Below are positions 24,953 through 35,638 of a DNA stretch of 64,000 nt, piece after piece. Below the pieces are notes generated by a model, which saw only the letters and a program-made list of their open reading frames with translations, was not told the origin of the DNA and did not search any database. Numbering within the stretch: position 1 is the stretch's first letter; each line of letters begins with the position of its first letter. Source of the stretch: Chalara sp. BL73 (lineage: Eukaryota > Ascomycota > Leotiomycetes > Helotiales); assembly GCA_918026815.1 (NCBI GenBank), contig CAKJVC010000142.1, positions 496,001 to 560,000 of the forward strand. The letters run 5' to 3'. Position numbers and translations under genes: made by a program.

Positions 24953-26381
24953 TTATACCGTCAGGTTATCAGCGTCGAATATCCAGAGCGCCAATCTATG
25001 CCTCACGAACAGCCCTAACAACCCGCACACAACCTGCAGCCCCAGGATATCCTTCGCGAGCCTGTCTTCTCGTCTCGGTCCAAACCATACCAACCATAGG
25101 TTTAGCAGTGTCAAGTTGGAGCTCTCAATTATCTGCCCTTCCTGGTTGGTGACCACGTTCACGAGACGCAGCTTGTGCAGGAGTTTGAGGGCGAGACTTA
25201 TGATGGGCTTGGGGGGCTGCTGCCACAGCGTGACAGAGGGTTCTAGGAGCCCGGTTCGCGCGTTGAAGCGTGGTAGGCGATGTCGCGGGCACGGGATCAG
25301 CCGGAAGAGCTGGGGCACGGAGTAGACGAAGTTGAAGATTTGGGGGATGAGCAGTAGTAAGAGGGTCTTGGAGAAGTGGCCTAGGATACCGACGACGGCG
25401 AAGACCATGCCGGCGAAGTAGCAGTATGTGTCGCCGACGAAGACGCGCGCGGGGTACCAGTTGTGCCACCATAACGCGAGGGAGACGCCGATGAAGGGGA
25501 GGAGCATGTAGAGGGAGAAAAGATGCGAGTCGGTTGCTGGGTGGAGATACGGCGTTGACAGGTAGAGGGTGTCGTTTATGACGAGGAGGAAGGCGATGAC
25601 GAGGGATTGGGAGACTTCGATTCCGTTTATGCCGGCGAGGATATTGATACTGTTTGGGCAGAAGATGGCAATGGCTGCCATGTAAACGTAGTAGAGGAAT
25701 CCGAGCTCGAAGAGGGAGCCAAAGTAAGATTGGAGTGGTTTCGGAATTACGATTTGGGTGACGCCAAAATCGACGAAGTAGACCGTTAGAATGGGGATGC
25801 TGGCTACTCCTGGGATGAAGAACTTGTGTCGCCATCGGATGTCAAAGAGGTCATCCCCAATTCCTAATATGCAGGCACTTTGTAAAGAGAGAATTGCAGA
25901 AAGGTAAGATGCTAGCTTTGCGATTTATTAGTTCAGATGTGCTATTCGTACTGAAACATTGAATTACCTTGCTATGCGGAAATCGGTGTAGCAGCCTTCC
26001 CGTCTCTACCGTCTGAACTTCGAAGACAACATCACGGTTTCCACCTCCGGAAGTTGCGACAACTAAGTCCTTATAGAATGGGAACGGCACAAACACGATT
26101 ATTATAAGCAGGTACACGACTGCACATATCGCGCCCATGGTTTCCGGGATCTCCTTCTTGTGAACCTTGCTCATGTCCTTTCCCTTTAATCCTGCTTTCA
26201 TGAATGTAGGACCCAGCCAGCGGATCATCGAATAGCTAGAGGAGAACGCAATGCCGCTGAAGGCGAGAGACGCAATGAGGGGCTCACCATCGCCGCTGAA
26301 TGTGTTCGCGATTATGCCAAAGCATGCAAGAGTGAGAGACAGGAGACTGAGCGTCTCTGTAAATGATAGAGCGGAATCCAT
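24953..26381 (-). CDS. alg7: UDP-GlcNAc:dolichyl-phosphate GlcNAc-1-phosphotransferase Alg7, 2 exons, 458 aa
   Basis: Exons 26381-25968 and 25915-24953 join in frame across a 52-nt intron (FPHSK | LASYL). The protein is polytopic with about ten hydrophobic helices. Family hallmarks are HKKEIPETMG, the GIGDDLFDIRW segment (D159 and D160), the NSINILAGINGIEV motif at 226-239 and FVGDTYCYFAGM (D300). Alg7 transfers GlcNAc-1-phosphate from UDP-GlcNAc to dolichyl phosphate on the cytosolic ER face, the first committed step of N-glycan precursor synthesis and the tunicamycin target. The second exon is notably GC-richer than the first. The start ATG follows a long upstream region shared with seh1. 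Confidence 0.95.
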
Positions 26382-26976
26382 AGTTTCGTTACCATTCCAT
26401 TGCGAAAAAGACTGTATTTAGGAGAAGGAAAGAATGTTGTGAGTAAAGGTTGAATATAATGTTGACGAGGCTGATGAAAAAGCCACGATTCCATACTAAA
26501 AATACAACCGTCGGCTCGGAAATCCATTACGTTTCGGGTATGGTGAAAGTCCCGACCCGCAGAATGACGAAGACTGTAGCCGCGTTGGACATATTCGGAT
26601 TCACAATGCCTGTGTTATGGTAATGGAACACGAAACTTAAGCCATGAAGATGATGAAATCCTTGCTTTCCAGGTTCCTTCAAATATAGGACAGCTATATG
26701 CACACCTTCACGGTGGCTATCCGGTGTTGGGCAATTCTATTGTAAGATAGCTGTTGCCGATTGAATACCTAGGAAGTGATAGTCTACCGGTTTTAGAAAA
26801 GGCAAGTGAATGTATGATCTAGCTACGGAATTCATTGATAGTGCTGGGAATCGTACGCTTGCAGTATTTCTTCTGCCCTCCGATTCAGCCCTGCAACTCC
26901 ACATTTCAGCCTTGCATATCTCGCCAAGGTTGTATAACAGCGGTCTCAACCTTCCGTTCACGCTATCGAGCTCCAT
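26382..26976. promoter_or_regulatory. Divergent promoter region of alg7 and seh1
   Basis: 595 bp between opposing start codons with no supportable frame. It should carry both promoters. Confidence 0.55.
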
Positions 26977-28308
26977 GTGTTTATGATCATGGCACCAATG
27001 ATGGCAGAGTCGAATACCAAGCCGGAAACAGAGGGCTTCACGCTACTCAAGTATGGCCATCGCGATATGCCGACAGCTGTTGCATTCAACAGCTATGGAG
27101 ACCGCTTTGCCTCAAGCTCCGTTGATGGGAAGATAAAGGTCTACAATCGGCATAATGATAAAACGTGGAATCTCTGCGATACATGGGGCGCACATACAGC
27201 TGAGATACTAGAGGTATTTGTTCTACGTACTGGGTTTTGCACATGAAGCTTATTCAAACAGATACACTGGTTTCCACCATCAATACATCCTAATCTGATA
27301 GCCTCGATAGGAACGGATGGGTTGTTTAAGCTCTGGGTAGAGGATCCGACGATCGCTCCCGGGAAAGGACGACGTTTCAATCCGCATAATAACAGACCAG
27401 TATGGGAACTAAAGTCTCCTCCTCGCGCGCCATACCTCTCATTCTCCGTAAAACACAACCCCGAAACGAGACATACCTACCTGGCTCTCATACAGCGCAA
27501 TGCGGAACTAAATGTTTGGGAGAATGAGGAGCCAGAAAATTTGAGTAGCTGGACGCGGATAGACAGAGTGAATGTGTGCGAGAAGCCCATGAGAGGAGAG
27601 GAGACGAGTTTCAAGGTCGTGTTTGACCCTAACTTGGAGCCGTGCTACAATGCTATACAACAGGGAGTACCGAGAGATGCATTGGGAGTCATTGTCGCCA
27701 GTATGAATCGTGTGAGTATATGGCGAACCAAGGAGGTATCGCACAATGTGAGCTTAGGATCATCGGCGACGAAGGAGTTCTATCTAGCCACAGAACTGAA
27801 GGGTCATAGAGGGCTAGTACGAGACGTTGCATGGGCGCCTGGGAGTATCAGGGGATTCGACATCGTCGCAACGGCTTGCAAAGATGGGTTTGTGAGGGTG
27901 TTCCAGATTACTACTCCTACGAGAGGTGGTAAGGAGCTTAAAAGCAAGGATTATGCAAAGACCCCAGAGCAGATTGTTGCGCCTGCTCACCGCGCCTCCG
28001 AGAATGGAGCGAGAAACGCGCCATCCGGCATTGGAGCAGGTCTCGCAGGAGTAAGATCTAGCCAGGGCAACCGGCAAGAAGCAGACGGGAATTTCGGGGA
28101 AGTACCACACTTTGCAAAGGAGGTTTCAAGGTTAGATGCTAATAGAAATCCGGTATGGAGGGTTGAATTCGACGAAGATGGCCAGCTTCTGGGTTCCACT
28201 GGCGATGATGGCAAGTTAATGCTGTATAGAAGAGAGCCCAGTGGAGCGTGGAGTAGAAGTGCTGAGCTGGCCCTGAAAAGAGATCCCATCGAATTACCAG
28301 AAGGCTGA
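26977..28308 (+). CDS. seh1: Nucleoporin Seh1 (WD40), 2 exons, 427 aa
   Basis: Exons 26977-27213 and 27262-28308 join in frame across a 48-nt intron (TAEILE | IHWFPP). The protein is a beta-propeller with WD-like blades: DMPTAVAFNSYGDRFASSSVDGKIKVYN, then PNLIASIGTDGLFKLW, then GHRGLVRDVAWAPG with ACKDGFVRVF, and PVWRVEFDEDGQLLGSTGDDGKLMLY at the end. This order and the short loops identify Seh1, which serves both the Nup84/107 scaffold of nuclear pores and the SEA/GATOR2 complex at the vacuole. Several ATGs open the frame (26977, 26989, 26998 region); the first is used, but a start up to eight codons later is possible. Confidence 0.92.
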
Positions 28309-28686
28309 TCGGGAAGACGATCTAGAATAAAACTTCAAACTCCAACCGAGAATCAACAAGCCGGGGCTAAATCATTACGTCTTTGATATGGGAGGACCAT
28401 CACATGGCTTGAATATACCTGTTTTTTGACCCATTGAAATGGGCTTATACATCAGACTTTGAGGAAGGAAGATCCCTTAGAAAAAGGTATTGCCGAGCAG
28501 GTTACCCGCCAAATATGAAGGTGTAGGCAGTTATGCCTAATTATGTCTTATTATTGCATTGCCAAAACCATTGCATGCATCCCTATCACACAATGCGCCT
28601 GCCTATCCAGAGTTTTCCACCAGAGTTTTCCACCAGACCCAAATTTATTTCATAAGCCCATGTCAATGAGCATGCGTACGTAATTT
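28309..28686. other. Convergent 3' region with a 13-bp tandem repeat
   Basis: No gene seen between seh1 and the RBR gene. CCAGAGTTTTCCA occurs twice in tandem at 28607-28632. Confidence 0.7.
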
Positions 28687-30708
28687 TCATTCAATAATGA
28701 CTTCAACCATAGCATCAAGGAGCTGTTCCCAGTTGGGCATTTCTGGCCGCCATTTACCACAGTACCAAGAACCCTTCCCATCAATGTTCAATTTTTCGGT
28801 CAAGACTTTCCTGATCTTTTCGTCCCCTAGATCTGTTCCTTCTTTCTCCATCCATTTGCGTTCTGCTTCCTCCTTAGCCTTCTTGACAACGACATCGTCA
28901 TCCTCACATCTGTAAAGGTCACATTTGGAACATTCGGTACAGCCCCTTCCACCGTTAGGTCGAAAGTGCTCGCAGAAGTGGCGGTATCCTTCCCCATTGC
29001 CAATGTCCTTGCGACAGACATAGCACATCTGGTACCCGCAGACGCAGGTAAGCTTATTACAGCCGGATGATTTTACAAATGAGGTGTTGCAACGAGGACA
29101 GGTACGCTTGATTGCCTGAGACATTGCTAGCTCAACTTGGGTACGAAGAGCTAGTAATGAGGATTCGTGGCATATGTGAATGTCGGACCATGCTTTCGAG
29201 CAAGATATGCAAGAAGATCGCCCACAAGTCGGGCTCTGGCAACTGAACTTGAGACCATGGCGCTTCCGACGGAGACGAGTGACGGAAGCATTCACTTGGG
29301 CTACGGCATAGTCGCCAAAGGTCCGTCGGGAGGAAACTAAAAGGAATAGAAACGATAATAATAAAAATGCTGGTAAAAGGAAGGGTATCGTTCCAACGCC
29401 TAGAACCAAAATAACAAGAGTATACAGAGAAGACGCTCCAATCCGCCGATTTAAACGCCATTGTCGTTGCGATTCGGGAACATAGAGCTCATCCACTTCT
29501 GCGTAACTGCAGAAGGGACATCGTATTAGTGGCAGGTTAGTCTTGAGAAGGTTATCTTCAACCAGACGCTCATCTAGCTTCTGTATAATCTCTCTTCCAG
29601 CCTTGTCGTCGTCGAATGCTCGATTCACCAGTTCTCGCGGAATGCGTCCTTGGCAATCGTCCGACATAGCTGCTACACACCGCAACGTGCCATTATTGAA
29701 GTCAATATTCCGTTGCCATCCCTGCCCAAATACTGACTCGTTGATTGAATGTTTGACACATTGAAAACACAGAAGATGGCCACCTTTATCACAAGCTGTT
29801 AACTCCTCAAAAGTAACTGCTGTAAAGCAGCATTCACAGTCAAACAGTGCTTCGTTCGCCTCGGCGTCTTTGCTATTAAGTTCCATAGCTAGAAGGCGAT
29901 CTTTGTCTTCTCGTTCCATAGAAAGTCGAGTCTGTATCGGCGCAATGAGAGTATCAAAGAGCTCTTTGTCTAATTCAGCAGATCCCGTACTTTTGACTGT
30001 AGGTACTATCGACCCTTGGCCAGTAGATTGCCAAACAACGAGAGGGTGATGTTCTGCTTCTTGGGATGACACGGTCTTCCTTCGCAAGAACAATGAAGAT
30101 ATTGAAAATCGCCACGATTTGGCGGCAAGCGTGACAAGTGTTGGGTGCGCCAATGTGTATGAATGGTTGAATTCGGCGAGAACTGCATTGATCGTGGACC
30201 GAGAAAGACCCTTGAACTCATGGTATGTGACGGTTCGAACTGCCTTTTTGTATTCAGGACTCCTAAATTTGTCTTCGACGGAAACATGTCCTCGACTTTC
30301 CGCGCCATCATCCCTTGCAACTTCTGGCTTGTCTTTGGACGGTACCCGATACCTCCCTTTGACCCACGTCATCTTGTGCTTGAGCAGTGTCTCGGTGACA
30401 ACCTCTAGCCTGGACTCCTCCGCGAAATTAGAGAGCATTTCACGGAACACCTCCACCTGCACATCAGGGAAGATAGCTGCGAGTGCTGCAAGGCTGTTAT
30501 TAAGATCGCGAAGGTCCGGAGGCTCGGATTCGATAGGTGCGAGCTGTTCTGCTCCGCGAAGATATCGACTCTCTAGAGAATCGTTCACATTGAAAGCTTC
30601 TGCAGCATTCTGTTCAAGGCTTCGGCGGCGTGTTGTACTATGAGAGCTAGAGCGACTTCGCCGACGAGTAGATGACTGGCTCGAAGACTTGAGCAACCCA
30701 GAGAACAT
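28687..30708 (-). CDS. RBR (RING-IBR-RING) E3 ubiquitin ligase with membrane segment, 673 aa
   Basis: A single exon. The N-terminus is Ser/Arg-rich. Residues 69-110 look like a CUE ubiquitin-binding domain (LAAIFPDVQVEVFREML and a following LL). RING1 spans about 291-403 (CECC, C313, C317, C397, C400). It is followed by a strongly hydrophobic stretch at about 425-460 long enough for one hairpin or two helices. The IBR lies at about 490-515, and RING2 at 537-565 (CPRC then SSGCNKLTC). C550 sits where the RBR thioester cysteine lies in parkin, HHARI and RNF216. RBR ligases pass ubiquitin through that Cys. RNF216/Triad3-type spacing is the nearest match I recognise; the membrane insertion between RING1 and IBR suggests an organelle-bound ligase. 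Targets are unknown. Confidence 0.88.
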   Translation of the reverse strand: MFSGLLKSSSQSSTRRRSRSSSHSTTRRRSLEQNAAEAFNVNDSLESRYLRGAEQLAPIESEPPDLRDLNNSLAALAAIFPDVQVEVFREMLSNFAEESRLEVVTETLLKHKMTWVKGRYRVPSKDKPEVARDDGAESRGHVSVEDKFRSPEYKKAVRTVTYHEFKGLSRSTINAVLAEFNHSYTLAHPTLVTLAAKSWRFSISSLFLRRKTVSSQEAEHHPLVVWQSTGQGSIVPTVKSTGSAELDKELFDTLIAPIQTRLSMEREDKDRLLAMELNSKDAEANEALFDCECCFTAVTFEELTACDKGGHLLCFQCVKHSINESVFGQGWQRNIDFNNGTLRCVAAMSDDCQGRIPRELVNRAFDDDKAGREIIQKLDERLVEDNLLKTNLPLIRCPFCSYAEVDELYVPESQRQWRLNRRIGASSLYTLVILVLGVGTIPFLLPAFLLLSFLFLLVSSRRTFGDYAVAQVNASVTRLRRKRHGLKFSCQSPTCGRSSCISCSKAWSDIHICHESSLLALRTQVELAMSQAIKRTCPRCNTSFVKSSGCNKLTCVCGYQMCYVCRKDIGNGEGYRHFCEHFRPNGGRGCTECSKCDLYRCEDDDVVVKKAKEEAERKWMEKEGTDLGDEKIRKVLTEKLNIDGKGSWYCGKWRPEMPNWEQLLDAMVEVIIE

Positions 30709-31204
30709 CGTGGGCCACAGGTAATAATGGATCTCACATTTTTCAGGGTGCTGGCTTCAACGGTTGACCCCAAAAGTTGGCTGGTTGATGAAACGGGAAG
30801 GTTTTGTAACCTTAATGAAGAATAAGAAGTCGTTGGGATGTTGAGTGACGCCGGGTTTCGCTCTTCCACGGCAAGCGGCCGCTGAGACCCACTATGGTCG
30901 CCTAAGCCCCTATTCACTAGGACCGAATCAAGTTTTAGACAAATAATAGGAGGCACTTACTCAAATCTAATACGAAAGCTAAAGCTAATAAATAACATAG
31001 TACCAAGCTGAGACTCAATTTGTATCTTAAAAATACTGTTTGAAGTTGGAAATCTAGTCATCTGTCGTTTAGATCGATTCCGCTTTAGAACACAGTATAC
31101 TTGCGTCGCATTCTGATCTGATAACATGAAACTAATTCTAAAAACATTTAAGATAACTATGAAGTGCAGCGTTAGAAAGCTATTATTCTATTTCATGGCT
31201 AAGT
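30709..31204. other. Upstream region of the RBR gene and 3' flank of the ZNG1-like gene
   Basis: About 500 bp, AT-rich toward the right. No supported feature. Confidence 0.55.
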
Positions 31205-32729
31205 TTATGTCACTCTACTCGTCACTGTCTCCCTAAAGCTTTGGGTAAATGGTAAGTCCGTCAGATGTCTTCCAATCAACACAATCTTCCCTTCTCGTTC
31301 ATGTTGCGGCTCAACATTGGGGATACGCTAATAAAATTCAGTCAATTCGTTTTTTCTCAAGAATATGCAGATAAGGAAAACAACTATTTGAAACTATACA
31401 TACATCAGATTTTGGTGCGTCGACGATTTCGAAGACCTCCCGGACACCTTGGATTATTTTAATATCTCCACTGGACAGTGGCAATTTCGCTTTTAATCTA
31501 TGGACCTCGAAGATTTCATTTTCATTTTTTTGGTCTGAATGTGGCAAAATTGATTCCCAGAGGATAGATCTCAACCAAGCCTCCAGATTCGGCAGCTGGT
31601 CAGTATTGAGAATTGGGACTGTTATAGTAATGGTTGATATGGTCTAAGGATAGGTTAATTATAGCTATTTTCACCAGAGTGCGAATGAATGTTACCGGAT
31701 CTAAATGGCTGTGGCCTTTCTTGCCAATATCTAATGCTCCGACATCTTCGTACGCATGAAGATCCAGGATATAGCCTTCAAGATTCGGAACCTCGCTTTT
31801 CTGTGTGACATGAATCTTGGCAAGGCCATTGATTGCTTCTATCCGCTCTCGGACTGCCGCAAGCTCAGGCTCATTGACGAGATCGGCTTTATTGATTACT
31901 ATGACATCTGCATGTGATATCTGAAGATGGGCCGTGGTCAACAACGGCCCCTCGTGCTTATGATCTTCATCATGTTGTATTGTCTCTGGAACAGGTTCAT
32001 CAAGGCATTTGAGAATGTTTTTTGCATCGACGAGTGTTATGATGCCGTCGAGGTATATGGTACTTCCAAGTCCATCATCAACCCAGAATAAAGGAGCAAG
32101 ATTACCTGGATCTGCGAGTCCCGTAGTCTCAAGAAGAATATAATCAAAAGCCCCTTTCTTCTCCATCAACGACTCGATGGCATTGACTCCCGAATCTCTA
32201 TTTCGGGTTAGGGCAGCTTTTATGACAAAATCTAGAGAGCAGCTACTTTACTGAACAACAAATGCAACCATTGCCAACCTCAAGCCATTCTTCAACTTGC
32301 TCATCACCTTTATTAACAGTCAAAGACTTCTCAATGTCCGAAGCTAAAGTTATTAATAATGCTACTGACGCCAAGCTCAAGCTTGAGTTTACTTACAATC
32401 ACCGAATTCTAAAATCCTTTATTCAGCCGATCCGTATATGCAAGCGTGGAGACAAGACTTGCTTACCATTTAGTATCACTGCAACTCTTTTCCCATGCTT
32501 TTCACTCAGGATGTAATTGAGTAAGGTAGTCTTACCCGCTCCAAGATAACCTGATATGAGAATCAGATTCGTGTCTGAAATATAGAGAAAAAGAGCACTT
32601 TCTCCATGACTTGCCTGTGACGATAGTGATTGGGACTTTAAGATTTTCCCTCTCATTTGGGCTATTTTCAATATCTGCTACATCCACAAGCTGAGGTGGC
32701 AAATCATCATCCTCTGTGTGTAGGCTCAT
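31205..32729 (-). CDS. zng1: COG0523 (CobW/ZNG1-type) GTPase metallochaperone, 7 exons, 390 aa
   Basis: Exons 32729-32615, 32550-32467, 32408-32397, 32343-32247, 32197-31696, 31643-31404 and 31327-31205 join in frame (1173 nt). The G3E GTPase features are a P-loop GYLGAGKTT (39-47), NEFGD (66-70), the metal-binding GCICC (CxCC 97-100), [10 protein letters not shown] and NKAD near residue 195. The C-terminal CobW_C part ends with [21 protein letters not shown]1 proteins use GTP to move zinc into client enzymes such as methionine aminopeptidase; that client is inferred. The third exon is only 12 nt and encodes most of NEFGD. The first intron has a GC-AG boundary (AG|GCAAGT). An upstream in-frame ATG (32765) would add 12 residues. 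mob3 starts divergently 264 bp away. Confidence 0.92.
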
Positions 32730-32993
32730 ATTGTATTTTTGAGTTGTTTTGAAATATGTAGACAAAGTTGGAAGATCTGGAGGGGCAATATGGAGTTGAA
32801 CACACTCAGCCTTGTCAGAGTCTTACACAGCATATCCAGGCACCAAGGCTTCTCATTGGTGCTTCAAAGCGCCGACCTCCGTCTTATCCTCATTTGGATC
32901 CACCACCTAACCTCGACTTCAAGATTTTGTACAACACAAGAGCTACCAAACTTCGGATTGAAAACGCATACTGCATGGTGGTTGAAGCTCACC

Positions 32994-34678
32994 ATGTCTC
33001 TCGGTCCAAGTTCTCCAAGACTTCCAAGTCCCCCTCCACCGACCGAAATCCAGATAGCATCTCCATCCCTAGGAAGCTCCAAACAGGAATCCACCATCGA
33101 GCAGAGTATCATCGATGCAAATTCTAGCAGACGAATCCACCCGGGGACCAAATCAGCAGATATGGCCGCTGGTCCTCCACTGGTCACTCTTGGCGAGGTA
33201 GGCTATTACAGATAGAGTGGCATTTTCTGTGGCTAACGGCCAAAAAGCTAGATTCCGCCTTTCAGCTCCAAGAACATCTTAAAGCCCTTCATTACCATTA
33301 TACAAAGCCTTCCGAAAGCATCGATAGCGTAGTTCCCATCAATCGCGAAACCGCTCTCAAAATTGCGACGCCGCCAGACAATGTAGAACGTACACTTTGG
33401 CTCTACGAGCTATGCCGTTTCCTCATAAATAAATGTAACGACTTGATTATTGGTTTCCTCTTCGACGATCCTCCTTGTTCGGCAACCACATGCCCTGAAA
33501 TGCGAGCTAGTGAGTGGCAGTTTCTTTGCGCCGTGCACGAAACTCCTAAAAGCTGCTGTGCTATCGACTATTGCTGCCATACACTGGACTGGGCAACAAA
33601 TATCGTCACTAGTCAGAAGATATTCCCCAGTCGGCTAAGCCTCGAAGCTGGAGACTCGACCGATGATCGAGGAGCAGGTGTAAAACACCTAGTCAATATC
33701 TTCCGACGTCTGCATCGAATATTTGCGCATGCGTGGTTTCAACATCGGGATGTCTTCTGGCGAGTGGAAGGGCAAACTGGTCTGTACGTACTATTCAAGA
33801 TGGTATGTGACAGCTATCAACTCCTTCCCAAGGAAGCCTACCAGTTACCACCCGAAGCTGAAGGTTTAGAACCGGCGCCTGAAACCAAACCTGCTATGCC
33901 CAAGATTTTACAGCCCGCAGTGCCTTCATCTAGCGTACCATCCGTAGAGGAAGGCTTCCTTAGCATCGGCAGCATGGGCAGCATTGGCAGGACGAACACT
34001 AGACGACACATTCGACAATCGCCCTCAGTAGGATCCGCTGTTACTACAGTTCTTGAGGCAGAAGACGAAGAAGAACCTAATGTAACACGGAAATTGAAGG
34101 ATTTACATATTCTCGACGAGGAGGGGCCGTCAGAAATACCTGTCATCGTGGAGTCCTACGAAGTATGTATATGATTGCATCAATATTTCTAGTGAGACCC
34201 GGGGAGATTTTGGAAGCTTATGCCGGCTATACAAGACCTCTTACAGACAATTTATAAAATTACCGCTAATGCCAAACTTTATTAGGTCGAAGACGGCCAC
34301 CAGGATGATGAAGAGCCAGCCAAAGAACCTGACGCCGAACCTATTGAACACGATAACGAGCACCCAACGACAGTAGATAATTCGCCGCCCAATTCGACCA
34401 CGTCTTCTTGGGATAGAATGTCGTCTGATTCGTTAGACGAGACTCCGGAGACAGATGAAAAGAGTGAGACCGTGAAAGAAGAACCATTGACGCAGACGAA
34501 TGATAGTGAAGCAGAACCAACGACGAAGTCAGAGGAGGCCGAGGAAAAGGATAATGCCACCGAGGACAACTCGCCAGCGCCTCCAGAGGAGAAGGCCAAA
34601 TTGGTTAAAGAGGCACCAGAGACAGACGAGAAAAAGGATGTGGACGAAGCAGATGAGTTGAAAGCAGCACCTAAGTAA
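32994..34678 (+). CDS. mob3: Mob1/phocein-family STRIPAK subunit Mob3, 3 exons, 503 aa
   Basis: Exons 32994-33197, 33248-34162 and 34286-34678 join in frame (1512 nt) across introns of 50 and 123 nt. The conserved Mob/phocein core runs from about 55 to 250: RRIHPGTKSADMAAGPP, LDSAFQLQEHLKALHYHY and CPEMRASEWQFLCAVHE. The zinc site is C145 and C150 with H229 and H234 (IFAHAWFQH). The long C-terminal half is Glu/Asp/Lys-rich and disordered, and much longer than animal MOB4. In Sordaria and Neurospora, MOB3 belongs to the STRIPAK phosphatase complex needed for hyphal fusion and fruiting; that role is inferred here. A short promoter region is shared with the divergent ZNG1-like gene. Confidence 0.92.
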
Positions 34679-35638
34679 TGGATCAGGAGAGGTTGTCGAA
34701 GTGTGTACTATTTATGATGTATTATGATACCCTTATTAGAGACCGGACATTACCAGACTCTTGATGCCCATATCGTTCTCTCAGCTTACATCATTCCCAT
34801 GCACTGCATGTTTTGTTTATCGTGACAAGACCTTTGCGCATCAGCATTTAAACACATTGTAACGGAGAGGCTTATTTAGAGCACCGAGAGTCTATACTAG
34901 ACTTCACATATTGGAATTTTCAACAGTGCTTTTTGGTGTTTAATATTTTATTTTTATTTTTCCTTTGGGAAAGCTGGTTGGATGTTACAAGTCCAGTTTC
35001 GGAGAGGACATTATCGGACATCGCCTTCGTTTTCACCCCATGTGAGAAAGAGTGGTTCGTAGAAGAGGTTTTATTGGGAGATGGTTTGAGATGGTTGGCT
35101 GGCAGAAGAATGAATGCATGCTCTTGGCGTAGATATGTCCCGCGCCTGCCCCGCGGCACCAGATAAGAGCTCTGAGCTTACTGTACTGTGCAGTACCATT
35201 GGCATGCCCACCGCAAGCCTTTTTTTTTTTTTTTCCCACGCATCCAAGCTACATCTCGTGGATGACACGCATGTCACGTAGATTTTATTTGTCTCGTCTA
35301 TCGGCGCGGAGCCGGTGGCTTCGTTCGCTCCCTCCCGCAATGTTGCTTGTCGTCAAATCTTGTGTATCATCTTGATCCTAGCCCTCCAGATCGCTAGGTC
35401 GATCGTGAGGATCTATAGGATTGCATATATATAGCTTTGATTCATTCCCCCCATTGTGCCATGTTTTGGCATGTCATCAACAGATAACATCCTTCCCCAC
35501 TGATCATATATACCCCGAGCTTCTAGCCGCGACTAGCTATTCTTAAGGTTCCACCAACCCTTCAAAAGTGTATTGTCAACCTATTCATCTTTTCAGCCAA
35601 GCTTTCCTTTCAATTGAGGGCAAAGGAGATCCGTCGGA
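34679..35638. other. Intergenic region upstream of the purine permease
   Basis: 960 bp with no supportable gene. It holds a T-run (about 35220-35234), the palindrome-like 16-mer CTGTACTGTGCAGTAC at 35181-35196 which recurs at 53075-53090, and a TATA-like tatatata region near 35427 upstream of the permease start. Confidence 0.55.
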
